A DNA stretch of 64,000 bases from contig NZ_JAJOZC010000001.1 in the NCBI RefSeq assembly GCF_023701695.1, positions 6,881,894 to 6,945,893 on the forward strand, given 5' to 3'. Every line of letters starts with the position of its first letter. Within the stretch, counting starts at the first letter, position 1. Made by a program: the position numbers and the translations under genes. Below the pieces are notes generated by a model that saw only the letters and a program-made list of their open reading frames with translations, searched no databases and was not told where the DNA came from. The stretch is from Streptomyces sp. RKAG290 (GTDB lineage: Bacteria; Actinomycetota; Actinomycetes; Streptomycetales; Streptomycetaceae). Shown here piece by piece: positions 10,205 through 17,840 of this stretch.

Positions 10205-12439
10205 TCAGCGCAGCGACTTCGGCAGCTCCTCCCGGTGGATGATGCCCAGGCGCTGCGTGGCGCGGGTCAGGGCGACGTACAGGTCACTCTTCCCGTACCT
10301 GGCGGGCTCCACGACCAGCACATGGTCGAATTCGAGCCCCTTCGCCTGCCGTGGGTCGAGCAGCACCACCGGGTGCGTCAGATCGGGTTCGGCACCTGCC
10401 GTGACCCCGTCCAGCGGGGCCGCGATCTCGTCGTGGAGGGCTCTCGGCGCGATGACGGCCAGGCGGCCCTCCGCGGGAGTCAGCTCCGCGACCGCCTGCG
10501 CCACCGCACCTGCCAGGTCCGCCCCGGCGTCGCGCGTCCACGGCACCTCACCGGTGGACCGCACCGAGCCCGGCGGCTCGAAGGACGGGTCATCGGCGCG
10601 CAGCACCCTGGCGGCCAGCTCCATGATCTCGGCGGGCGTGCGGTAGTTGACCTTGAGCCTGACGTGTTCGTAGCGGTCACCGACGTACGGCTGAAGGATC
10701 TTCTCCCACGAGCCGATGCCTGCCTCCTCGGAGGTCTGCGCGGGGTCGCCGACCAGGGTCAGCGAGCGGGTCGGCGAACGACGCATCAGCAGCCGCCACG
10801 CCATCGGCGACAACTCCTGCGCCTCGTCGACGATGATGTGTCCGAACGCCCACGTCCGGTCGGCGGCGGCGCGCTCGGCCGCACTGCGGTGATCGGCCTC
10901 CTCCTGCCGCTCCGCCATCCGTTCGGCGTCGATGATGTCGTGCGCGGAGAGGACCTCGGACTCCTCGTCCTCGAATTCGTACGTCTCCGAGCCCTGCGAC
11001 AGTTCCAGTACACCCTGCGCGTACGCGATCCGCTCCTGTCGCTCGGCCTCGGCGGCGGCCTGCTCGGCACTGTCGTCGACGCCGAGGAGCTCCGCCGCCT
11101 CGTCGAGCAGCGGGACGTCGGCGGGGGTCCACGCGCCGTCGCCGGGTACCCGCCGGATGGCCTCCGCGTCCTCGTCCGGTACGTACACCGGGTCGGCCAG
11201 ATATTCGGTGAGGAACCCCGCCGGGGTGAGAGGCGGCCACAGTTCGTCGACCGCGGAGTGCACCTCCTTGCTGAGGGCGACGCCCCTGCCGAGCTGGGCG
11301 ATGTCGTCGGGGCCGAGGAAGTTCGGTCCGCCGTGCGGGTCGGCGCCGATGCGCTCGGTGAGCTGCGAGGTGAGGGCGTCGATGATCCGGAAGGCGAAGT
11401 GCGGGCGGGCGAGGTTGTGGGGCAGGAGGGTGTCGCGGGCCGCCTGCCGGGCCTCGTAGGCGATCTCCCAGTCGAGGACGAGGTCCCCGTCGTCGTGGGG
11501 GATGATCAGCGGGGCGCCGGGCTCGGGAAGCTGCTGCCGGTCCCGGACAGCGAGGGCGAGCGCCTCCGCCATCGGCTCGCCGCCCTTGACGGCGGCGGCG
11601 CGCGGCGTGTCGGTGCCGGTGGCGTGCACCCCGGGGAAGAGCTCGGCCTGTGTGGCGAGCATGACCCCGGTCTCGCCGAGCGCGGGCAGCACCTCGCCGA
11701 TGTAGCGCAGGAAGGCGGGGTTGGGGCCCACGATCAGCACGGCGCGCTTGGCGAGCAGTTCGCGGTGCTCGTACAGCAGGAAGGCCGCACGGTGCAGTGC
11801 CACCGCGGTCTTGCCGGTCCCGGGACCGCCCTCGACGACGAGAACCCCGCGGTGCGGGGCGCGGATGATCCGGTCCTGCTCCGCCTGGATGGTCCGCACG
11901 ATGTCGCCCATGCGGCCGGTGCGGGCGGAGTTCACGGCGGCGAGCAGCACGGCGTCGCCGCTCGGGTCCTCGAACCCGGTGCGCTCCCGGTCCCCGACGT
12001 CGAGGATCTCGTCGTGCAGCTCGGTGACGAGGCGGCCCTCGGTGGTGATGTGCCGGCGCCGGCGCAGCCCCATGGTCGTGTGCCCGGTGGCGAGATAGAA
12101 AGGACGGGCGACCGGCGCACGCCAGTCGATCAGAAGAGGCGTGTGCGCGGTGTCGTCCTCGCGGATTCCGATACGGCCGATATGGTGCGCCGCACCGTCG
12201 GAGAGATCGATGCGGCCGAAACACAGCGAACCGTCCACCGCATTCAGGGCAGCCAGCAGACCCGAGCGTTCGGAGACGAGCACATCGCGTTCGAGACGTG
12301 CCTGCAGGCCGGTCCCGACCGGTGTCAGCGCGTCCTCGACGTGCTGTGCGGCGACTCCGCGCAGTTCATCGACACGGTCGTAGAGCCGGTCGATGAATTC
12401 CTGCTCCTTCTGCAGTTCGGAGCTTTCCCGAGTTGACAA
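10205..12439 (-). CDS. HelD/HelR-like RNA polymerase-associated ATPase (UvrD/Rep superfamily)
   Basis: 744 aa superfamily-1 helicase-like protein of the actinobacterial HelD class. Visible: an N-terminal coiled-coil-like segment (1-60), Walker A GGPGTGKTA at about 203-211, a long insertion (about 270-520) with acidic stretches, Walker B region HIIVDEAQELS, motif III LVGDPAQTSEEAG, and C-terminal VNYRTPAEIMELA, QAKGLEFDHV and YVALTRATQRL. HelD proteins bind RNA polymerase and release stalled complexes; the Streptomyces member HelR displaces rifamycins and gives tolerance. I infer that class but cannot fix the subtype. The TTG start at 12439 is supported by AGGGAG upstream. A leader hairpin at 12473-12490 may be regulatory. 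Confidence 0.87.
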   Translation of the reverse strand: MSTRESSELQKEQEFIDRLYDRVDELRGVAAQHVEDALTPVGTGLQARLERDVLVSERSGLLAALNAVDGSLCFGRIDLSDGAAHHIGRIGIREDDTAHTPLLIDWRAPVARPFYLATGHTTMGLRRRRHITTEGRLVTELHDEILDVGDRERTGFEDPSGDAVLLAAVNSARTGRMGDIVRTIQAEQDRIIRAPHRGVLVVEGGPGTGKTAVALHRAAFLLYEHRELLAKRAVLIVGPNPAFLRYIGEVLPALGETGVMLATQAELFPGVHATGTDTPRAAAVKGGEPMAEALALAVRDRQQLPEPGAPLIIPHDDGDLVLDWEIAYEARQAARDTLLPHNLARPHFAFRIIDALTSQLTERIGADPHGGPNFLGPDDIAQLGRGVALSKEVHSAVDELWPPLTPAGFLTEYLADPVYVPDEDAEAIRRVPGDGAWTPADVPLLDEAAELLGVDDSAEQAAAEAERQERIAYAQGVLELSQGSETYEFEDEESEVLSAHDIIDAERMAERQEEADHRSAAERAAADRTWAFGHIIVDEAQELSPMAWRLLMRRSPTRSLTLVGDPAQTSEEAGIGSWEKILQPYVGDRYEHVRLKVNYRTPAEIMELAARVLRADDPSFEPPGSVRSTGEVPWTRDAGADLAGAVAQAVAELTPAEGRLAVIAPRALHDEIAAPLDGVTAGAEPDLTHPVVLLDPRQAKGLEFDHVLVVEPARYGKSDLYVALTRATQRLGIIHREELPKSLR

Positions 12440-12472
12440 AATGGCTCCCTGGCGGATATGGTGTTGCTTAGT

Positions 12473-12490
12473 GGCCCCCGGTGAGGGGCC
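12473..12490 (-). promoter_or_regulatory. leader inverted repeat upstream of helD
   Basis: GGCCCC / GGGGCC arms around 6 nt, about 34 bp upstream of the TTG start. On the gene strand no T run follows, so it looks like an operator or leader hairpin rather than a terminator. Rifamycin-responsive genes of actinomycetes carry an inverted-repeat element; I cannot confirm identity with it from memory. Confidence 0.45.
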
Positions 12491-12526
12491 TTTTCTGTGG
12501 GCGCACAGAAGAAATCAATATACTCG

Positions 12527-12566
12527 GGAAAACCCCCGGCCCGCAATTGCGGGCCGGGGGTTTTCC
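12527..12566. terminator. perfect 40-bp palindromic terminator
   Basis: Exact palindrome centred at 12546/12547. Each strand has AAAA, then CCCCCGGCCCGC, and the reverse arm ends in TTTTCC. It terminates the GH25 gene (minus strand) and would also stop plus-strand transcripts. Confidence 0.9.
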
Positions 12567-12620
12567 TTGCCGTCGTCACCGCCCGTTCCAGGCGTCCCGG
12601 ATGACTCCGCGGGGGTCAGA

Positions 12621-12948
12621 GGTGGGTCAGTTCCAGCGGTCCTGGTTGATGAAGTGGGTGAAGGCGCGCCAGGAGTTGGGGCCCATCACGCCGTCGATCG
12701 GGCCGGTGTAGCCGTTCGCGGCGGCCAGGCGCTGGACCGCGGCCCAGGTGTTGGTGCCGGGTACGCCGTCGAGGGGGCCGGTGTAGCCCCAGTTACGCAT
12801 GTTCAGCTGGAGCGCGGCGTAGGTGCGAGTCCCCGGGACCCCGTCGATCGGGCCGGCGTATCCCGACTCGATCCGCAGCCAGTTCTGCGTCCGCTGCCAC
12901 ATCACCGGCCCCGGCACACCGTCCTGCTCCGTCGACGACTTCGGCAGC
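12621..12948 (-). repeat. 328-bp inverted repeat, left copy (GH25 wall-binding module)
   Basis: Identical base for base, in opposite orientation, to 14409-14736 as checked along its length. It encodes the last 107 residues of the GH25 protein and extends 6 bp past the stop codon. Confidence 0.95.
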
Positions 12949-13714
12949 GGGTCCTCTCCGGGATCCGGCGGATCGGTCGGCTCGGTGAGGTCGAACGCCC
13001 AGGAGCGGGCGAGGCTGAGGTCGACGGGGGAGGCCCCGCCGGCGGAGCCGACGGACGTGTACTGGTGGGCGGCCCAGTCGGGATAGTGGCCGCCCAGGTC
13101 GGGCGCGCCGGGCCAGGTGCCGTCGTTGGGTCCCCAGGAGGCCGCCCACAGGTGCGCGCCGGCGGCGACGGTGCGGCTCCAGGTGCCGGCGCGCAACGCT
13201 CCCGTGCTGATGTAGAACCAGGGCACGTAGCTCCCGACCCGTTCCCGGACCCGGTTGAACCAGGCGGAGACATCCGTGTCGTTCCACATGCGCGTGGAGT
13301 CGTCGAGTACCTCGACGTCCAGCGCCAGCACATCGCCGACGCGGTAGTCGTGCAGGTGGTCGACGAAGTAGTCGGCGGCCGCGGTGGGGGTGAGGAAGTC
13401 TCCCGACAGCCAGTAGTGCCCCACTCGCAGACCCGCGGCGCGGGCGCCGTCGACATGGCCGGGGTAGGAGGACGTGGTGTAGGCGCCCTCGGCCAGCTGG
13501 CACCCGCCGGCCTTGACGACGACGAACTGCCGGCCCTCCGCGGCGGCGCGGGCGTAGTCGATGCCGAGCTGGTTGTTCGAGACGTCCAGGCCCTGCAGGT
13601 CGGCCGCCCGGGGGAGGGGTGGGCGGTGGCGGCGGCTGCGCCGGTGGCCGCGAGCACTCCGGCCGGGGCCAGGGCTGTCGCCACGGCGCCACGGATCAAC
13701 GTTCTTCTGCGCAT
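12627..13714 (-). pseudogene. secreted GH25 muramidase with peptidoglycan-binding repeats, frameshifted as read
   Basis: Lysozyme-like N-acetylmuramidase. ATG 13714, behind a strong GGAGGAAGC site, opens a twin-arginine-like signal (MRRRTLIRGAVATALAPAG ... AAAATA). In the C run opposite 13610-13619 one base seems missing. The catalytic domain then continues in another frame: GLDVSNNQLGIDYARA, VVVKAGG, GHYW, LALDVEVLDD with the GH25 Asp-x-Glu, and WAASWG. A Pro-rich linker (TDPPDPGEDPLP) leads to three tandem wall-binding repeats of the GY-GPIDGVPGT type. Restoring one base gives 362 aa. The C-terminal module is identical to that of the divergent M23 gene. The two genes share a 146-bp promoter region and are probably expressed together. 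Confidence 0.87.
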
Positions 13715-13860
13715 GCTTCCTCCGGTGAGGGTGGGGGGCTCCCCGCAGGGGATGTGTCATGTGCTTGATGTCATGTTCTTATCAAAATCTATGCGCGTAG
13801 GCTACCGTGGCTTCGCGTCGCGAGGACAAGCCAAGTCGCTTTATTCATAAGGGAGTTGCT

Positions 13861-14730
13861 GTGCGCGAGACTGACGGGGGCGACGACGGCCGACAGGTGA
13901 GGCCAGGGATCGGAATGAGCCGGCGCACGCTGTTGCGCGGCTCGGTCACCACGCTCGGTCTGGCGGCCGGCGGGGTGCTGTTCTCGGGGAACTCCGCGCA
14001 GGCCCTGGACATCTACAACCCCTTCAGCGGATACCAGCTCACCGGAACCTGGCAGGACCACCTGGACGACGGCTCCCTGGGCGGGCTCGACTACGGGATG
14101 GGTGTCGGTACCGCCTTGCCGGCCGCCGGCGCCGGTGTCATCACGAACATCCCGAACAACGGGACGGGTGGACACACGGTGACCATCACCCACAGCGACG
14201 GGTACCGGACCCAGTACATGCACCTGTCCCGGTTCCTGCTGGCCGACGGCGCCACGGTCGGCAAGGGAGGGATCGTCGGGTACTCCGGCGGTGCCGTCGG
14301 TGCCCCCGGATCCGGAAGCTCCACCGGACCGCACGTGCACTGGCATCTCATCACCCCGGGCGGCACGCGGGTCAACCCGCTGAACTATCTGGGAGGGGGC
14401 GGCGGCGGGCTGCCGAAGTCGTCGACGGAGCAGGACGGTGTGCCGGGGCCGGTGATGTGGCAGCGGACGCAGAACTGGCTGCGGATCGAGTCGGGATACG
14501 CCGGCCCGATCGACGGGGTCCCGGGGACTCGCACCTACGCCGCGCTCCAGCTGAACATGCGTAACTGGGGCTACACCGGCCCCCTCGACGGCGTACCCGG
14601 CACCAACACCTGGGCCGCGGTCCAGCGCCTGGCCGCCGCGAACGGCTACACCGGCCCGATCGACGGCGTGATGGGCCCCAACTCCTGGCGCGCCTTCACC
14701 CACTTCATCAACCAGGACCGCTGGAACTGA
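13861..14730 (+). CDS. secreted M23 peptidase with peptidoglycan-binding repeats
   Basis: 289 aa. A twin-arginine motif (SRRTLLRGSV, residues 19-28) and hydrophobic stretch target it for export. The M23/LytM domain (about 55-175) has GGLDYGMGVGTALPAAGAG, the strand THSDGYRTQYMHLS, and the HVHWH zinc/catalytic pair. The first zinc ligand is unusual: instead of HxxxD the sequence reads DHLDDGSLGGLDY, so His of DHL may serve. The C-terminal 107 residues (three GY-GP-DGV repeats) are identical to those of the GH25 protein. The GTG start at 13861 has GGGAG upstream; an in-frame GTG at 13807 is less likely. It probably cleaves peptide cross-links while its partner cuts glycan. A substrate role in spores or growth is not shown. 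Confidence 0.85.
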   Translation: MRETDGGDDGRQVRPGIGMSRRTLLRGSVTTLGLAAGGVLFSGNSAQALDIYNPFSGYQLTGTWQDHLDDGSLGGLDYGMGVGTALPAAGAGVITNIPNNGTGGHTVTITHSDGYRTQYMHLSRFLLADGATVGKGGIVGYSGGAVGAPGSGSSTGPHVHWHLITPGGTRVNPLNYLGGGGGGLPKSSTEQDGVPGPVMWQRTQNWLRIESGYAGPIDGVPGTRTYAALQLNMRNWGYTGPLDGVPGTNTWAAVQRLAAANGYTGPIDGVMGPNSWRAFTHFINQDRWN

Positions 14731-14736
14731 CCCACC
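14409..14736 (+). repeat. 328-bp inverted repeat, right copy (M23 wall-binding module)
   Basis: Exact inverted copy of 12621-12948. The boundaries fall at the linker start (LPKSSTEQD) and 6 bp past the stop, so the module was copied or converted as a unit. Confidence 0.95.
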
Positions 14737-14826
14737 CCGGCGATGCAGGTACGCGGGTCGGCCGCGCGGGTCGGTATGCGGGTCGGCCGCGCGCGTCGGT
14801 CCGCGGGTCGGCATCGCCGGGGTGGG
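14731..14826 (+). terminator. long-loop terminator containing five 9-mer repeats
   Basis: Perfect 16-bp arms CCCACCCCGGCGATGC (14731-14746) and GCATCGCCGGGGTGGG (14811-14826). The 64-nt loop holds four copies of GCGGGTCGG and one GCGCGTCGG. Confidence 0.8.
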
Positions 14827-14949
14827 GACGAGGGCGTGTCGTCGCGCCCGCAGTCGGTGTACCCGTGGTGCACGACAGCCTGGTCGTAGGCCCGGCCGAG
14901 CAGCTGATCGCGGGGCGGCAACTGTTCGGGTACGGCAGTGTGCACGAGC
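14826..14949 (-). other. possible coding remnant upstream of the nitrobindin gene
   Basis: On the minus strand a frame with gene-like third-position GC reads VHTAVPEQLPPRDQLLGRA then YDQAVVHHGYTDCGRDD. No start with ribosome site is visible and the frame runs into the terminator. It could be an unrecognised short gene or a remnant. The rest of the 14737-15036 gap holds only the terminator and the ribosome site of the next gene. Confidence 0.28.
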
Positions 14950-15036
14950 CCCCGCTGCCTCCGCCAAGGGCGTGGAAGCGACCCGCCAGCCCTTAGGCTG
15001 CGACCCGGCACCCGCCTCGACCCAGGAGCGCACCAC

Positions 15037-15579
15037 ATGTTCGACCCCGCCCAGAAGTACCCGTACCCCGACGCCCTTCGAGCGGACGAAGCGCCCGCGC
15101 CGCATCCGCTGCTCGCGCCGCTGACCGGCTTCCTGGGCACCTGGGCCGGCCGGGGCCGCGGGGAGTACCCGACGATCGACGGGGAGTTCGTGTACGCGCA
15201 GGAGGTCACCTTCAGCCACGACGGGCGGCCCTTCCTCCACTACGAGGCGCGAGCCTGGCTGCTCGGCGCGGACGGTGCCCCGCTGCGTCCGTCGGCCCGG
15301 GAGAGCGGCTGGTGGCGGATGCAGCCGGACGGGCGTGTCGAGGCACTGATCACCCAGCCCACGGGCATCGCGGAGATCCTGACCGGCCGCGCGGCCGACG
15401 GCGGGGTGGACCTCGCCACCCATCAGGTGGCTCTCGCGCCCACCGCCAAGCAGGTCGACGCCACCCGCCGGCGCTACGCCCTGACGGAGGACGGCACGCT
15501 CGAGTTCTTCCATGACCTCGCGGCGGTCGGGCAGCCGCTGCAGCACCACCTTTCGGCGCAGCTTCGACGCGAGAGCTGA
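15037..15579 (+). CDS. nitrobindin-like (FABP/THAP4-type) haem-binding beta-barrel protein
   Basis: 180 aa. The family signature GTWAGRGRGEYPTI follows HPLLAPLTGFL; then FVYAQEVTFSHDGRPFLHYEA, ESGWWRMQ, and a C-terminal AAVGQPLQHHLSAQL strand whose His is the likely haem ligand. Related bacterial nitrobindins (for example M. tuberculosis Rv2717c) bind ferric haem and isomerise peroxynitrite or bind NO. ATG 15037 is chosen because AGGAG lies 7 bp upstream; an in-frame earlier ATG lacks family similarity. Cytoplasmic, no signal peptide. Transcribed alone. Confidence 0.88.
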   Translation: MFDPAQKYPYPDALRADEAPAPHPLLAPLTGFLGTWAGRGRGEYPTIDGEFVYAQEVTFSHDGRPFLHYEARAWLLGADGAPLRPSARESGWWRMQPDGRVEALITQPTGIAEILTGRAADGGVDLATHQVALAPTAKQVDATRRRYALTEDGTLEFFHDLAAVGQPLQHHLSAQLRRES

Positions 15580-15597
15580 AGCCGGGGCGCCAACGCC

Positions 15598-15681
15598 ATG
15601 AAGCTGGTCGAGGAGGCCCTCCTCGGCGACATGGAGGGCAAGGCGCGCGAGCTGCGCCCGCGCCGGCGGGCGCGATCCTGA
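15598..15681 (+). other. 27-codon open frame, possible gene-end remnant
   Basis: ATG 15598 to TGA 15681 reads MKLVEEALLGDMEGKAREL then a basic tail. The frame is open upstream in protein-like text (SRGANA) but has no ribosome site. It resembles the last helix of a larger protein. Nothing else is seen between 15580 and 15783. Confidence 0.25.
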
Positions 15682-15783
15682 CTCCCGGGCCTGCGTGCCG
15701 ACTTGGCTCCCGCGTAGTCCGGGGCCTCGGCGGCGAGCGGGGAACGGCTCAGCCCGGACCACATCGTCGGGGGCCGTCCGCGC

Positions 15784-16668
15784 TCATGCCCCGGCCAGGA
15801 CGCCCCGCAGCCGGGCCGCGTACGCCCGCGGATGCGTGGTGTTGCCGTTGTGTCCGCCGGGAAACGTGACGACATCCCGGCCGACCAGCTCGGCGAGGTT
15901 CCGAGCGCACTGTCCGACGAAGACGGACGGCGCGGTGGTGCTGCCGCCGGCGGGCACGATGCGTACCGGAGTCGACCGCAGCGCTTTCACGTCGAGTTCG
16001 GCCTCGATGACGGCGGTGAAGTCGTGGTTGATGAAGAAGTCGAAGTTGGCGACACGGCGCGGAGTGAGTGGCATCGGAGTGAGGTCCGGCTCGGTCTCCT
16101 GGCGCGCGGGATCGATGCCGAGCACTCTCGCGATCTCGGGAAATGCGGCCTTGAGCCCGCCGTCGCGGTGGACCTGCTGGAGGTGCGCGAGCTCGGACGT
16201 GTGACGGTCGCGCTGCGCGGCGGGCAGCAGTGACGGCGCGACCGGGTCGTGCGCCACCAGCAGACCGAGCTGGCCGGGATGGGCGACCGCGAGGTGCAGA
16301 CCGATCGCGGCGCCCATGCTGCACCCGAGCATCAGGGCGGGCTCGTCGGTCAGTTCGGCCAGCAGCCGGTGCACGTCGTCGGCGTGCTGCGCCATGGTGA
16401 CGGGCTGTCCGGGGCGGCGGAGCGTGCTCCGGGACAGGCCCCGGCGGTCGTAGGTGACGACGGTGAACCGGTCGACGAGCAGGTCGACCAGGTCGGTGCT
16501 GCGATCGGCGTCGCCCTCACCGCTCTGCGAGACGAGCAGCAGCGGGCCGGAGCCGCGGACTTCGTAGTGGAGTTCGGCGCCTTCGGTGTCGAGGAACATC
16601 AGGATCTCCCGGTCGGGTGTGGTGGGAGGCGCCTTGAGCGCCGCCCTGCGCTCCAGACCGTAGTCCAT
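15784..16668 (-). CDS. alpha/beta hydrolase
   Basis: 294 aa serine hydrolase fold. Oxyanion-side strand GPLLLVSQSGEGD, nucleophile elbow GCSMGA, a lid helix region (HTSELAHLQQVHRDGG), acidic residue in the strand near PVRIVPAGGS, and catalytic His in FPGGHNGNTTHP. Substrate unknown. No signal peptide. It is divergent from a MarR gene across 61 bp carrying twin palindromes, so MarR repression is likely. Start uncertain: ATG 16668 (MDYGLERR) or ATG 16599 (MFLDTEGAEL). The conserved fold begins at the second, and the first leaves almost no leader. Confidence 0.85.
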   Translation of the reverse strand: MDYGLERRAALKAPPTTPDREILMFLDTEGAELHYEVRGSGPLLLVSQSGEGDADRSTDLVDLLVDRFTVVTYDRRGLSRSTLRRPGQPVTMAQHADDVHRLLAELTDEPALMLGCSMGAAIGLHLAVAHPGQLGLLVAHDPVAPSLLPAAQRDRHTSELAHLQQVHRDGGLKAAFPEIARVLGIDPARQETEPDLTPMPLTPRRVANFDFFINHDFTAVIEAELDVKALRSTPVRIVPAGGSTTAPSVFVGQCARNLAELVGRDVVTFPGGHNGNTTHPRAYAARLRGVLAGA

Positions 16669-16675
16669 CTATTTA

Positions 16676-16697
16676 GATGCATCAATAAGGATGCATC
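16676..16697. promoter_or_regulatory. twin GATGCATC operator between hydrolase and marR
   Basis: Two perfect 8-bp palindromes GATGCATC at 16676-16683 and 16690-16697, 14 bp centre to centre in AT-rich DNA. They lie between the two divergent starts, the usual place for a MarR autoregulatory site. Confidence 0.68.
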
Positions 16698-16729
16698 GTT
16701 AGTGATGGAATCGGCGTAGTATTCCGGCC

Positions 16730-17200
16730 ATGAGCCCCTCGATGACCCCCGTCCAGCTGTTCCTCCTGGGGCGGACCCTCATGAAGATCGGCGAGGAAGC
16801 CCTGCCGGATCCGCGTCCGTCGGCCCACGCGCACCAGGGCGGCACCCGCGCGGCCCTGGTCGTGCTGAGCGACCTCCTGGCCCACCCGGACACGTCGGTG
16901 AGTGCGATCGCCGTGCGCACGGGTCTGCCCCAGAGTCAGGTCTCGGGCGCCGTGGCCCGGCTGAAGGAGACGGGCTCGGTGGTGACCGCACCCGACCCGG
17001 CCGACGGCAGGCGGCAGTTGATCCGCAGGGCGCCCGAAGTGTCGGAGCGGGTGGCCGAGGTGCGGGCGGCGCGGATCGACGGGGCCCTGGCCACCGCCCT
17101 CGGCACCGATGACCCGCAGCAGCTCCTCGCGGTCACCGAAGCGCTCGACGTACTCGCCCGTCATCTCACGCCGGAGGCCATCGGCCGCCTGCGGCCGTGA
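16730..17200 (+). CDS. MarR family transcriptional regulator
   Basis: 156 aa. Winged helix-turn-helix with VSAIAVRTGLPQSQVSGAVA (recognition helix) and wing VVTAPDPADGRRQLIRRAP, flanked by dimerisation helices, the MarR layout. It is divergent from the alpha/beta hydrolase, with twin palindromes between. MarR proteins usually repress themselves and the neighbour until a small aromatic or oxidant ligand binds. TAGTAT just upstream of ATG 16730 and the lack of a ribosome site suggest a nearly leaderless message. Confidence 0.88.
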   Translation: MSPSMTPVQLFLLGRTLMKIGEEALPDPRPSAHAHQGGTRAALVVLSDLLAHPDTSVSAIAVRTGLPQSQVSGAVARLKETGSVVTAPDPADGRRQLIRRAPEVSERVAEVRAARIDGALATALGTDDPQQLLAVTEALDVLARHLTPEAIGRLRP

Positions 17201-17260
17201 GCACCGGCGCCGGGGAGGCGTGACGCCGGCCTGCGCTCTGAGCGCCGGCCTGTGCGCAGC

Positions 17261-17590
17261 AGTGTCCGGACACTCAATGGTGCGTGCCCGGATCCGCCTC
17301 GCGGCCCGTGGCCGGGTGCTCCTTCTTCCGCGCGGCGTGCCGGATCGCTGAATGTCCTATTTAGGGTGTTTTTTCATAATCAATCCCCGTGGGTACGCAA
17401 GGTCGCCTTTCGCGTGTCAAAAGATCAAAGTAGAGAGCAAATCGCCCTTTTCGGGCACAGTGGCCAGTGTCACTTCCCCGCCCCCGGACGCACGACTGCC
17501 GGCCTCGGTTCCCTGTCGCGCCAAGAAAGTTGACTTCTTCCGCCGGGGTCGGTCGCGGGGATTCCCTTTAATTGATCTTGCGAATCAATT
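17261..17590 (+). promoter_or_regulatory. AT-rich upstream region of the LysM/SLT gene with two dyads
   Basis: The 17201-17654 gap has no gene. It contains a perfect 14-bp palindrome AGTGTCCGGACACT (17261-17274), an AT-rich tract around 17350-17420, a TTGACT-like hexamer near 17530, and inverted arms AATTGAT / ATCAATT (17570-17576, 17584-17590). Promoter and activator sites for the riboswitch-led transcript are likely here; their identity is not known. Confidence 0.5.
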
Positions 17591-17654
17591 GAGATCCGGA
17601 ATTCAGGACTTGTTTCGCTCCGCGTTTCTCGCTTACGGTCACCGTCAATCCGGA

Positions 17655-17825
17655 TGGAACGCCGAATCCTGCCGCCGTCCGGTAACCCGACCACTCACGT
17701 ACGGCAGGAGCGGGGGACCCAGGTTTGCCGCCGGTCCGGTATCCGGAGCGGCTAGGGGTGAAGTCGCATTCACATGCGGCCGGACATCTCCAGTCCGAAC
17801 CCGACAGCTCACCTCGCAGGCGGCG
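17655..17825 (+). promoter_or_regulatory. ydaO-yuaA (c-di-AMP) riboswitch
   Basis: The leader shows the conserved blocks of the class in order: GCCGAATCCTGCCG, then the pairing arm CGGCAGGAGCGGGGGACCC, then GCGGCTAGGGGTGAAGTCGC, and the 3' block CCGAACCCGACAGCTCACC, ending just before the ribosome site. In actinomycetes this riboswitch commonly precedes cell-wall hydrolase and Rpf-type genes and switches expression off when c-di-AMP is high. It ends about 15 bp upstream of the LysM/SLT start. Confidence 0.9.
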
Positions 17826-17840
17826 GAGAGGAAAAGCGCC

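Noticed and set aside
12621..14736. Inverted repeat as transposon ends
   Set aside because: The arms are the coding 3' ends of the two enzyme genes, and no transposase or target-site duplication is present.
17352..17840. N-terminal extension of the LysM/SLT protein to 17352
   Set aside because: That stretch is the riboswitch and promoter region; the signal peptide and ribosome site place the start at 17841.
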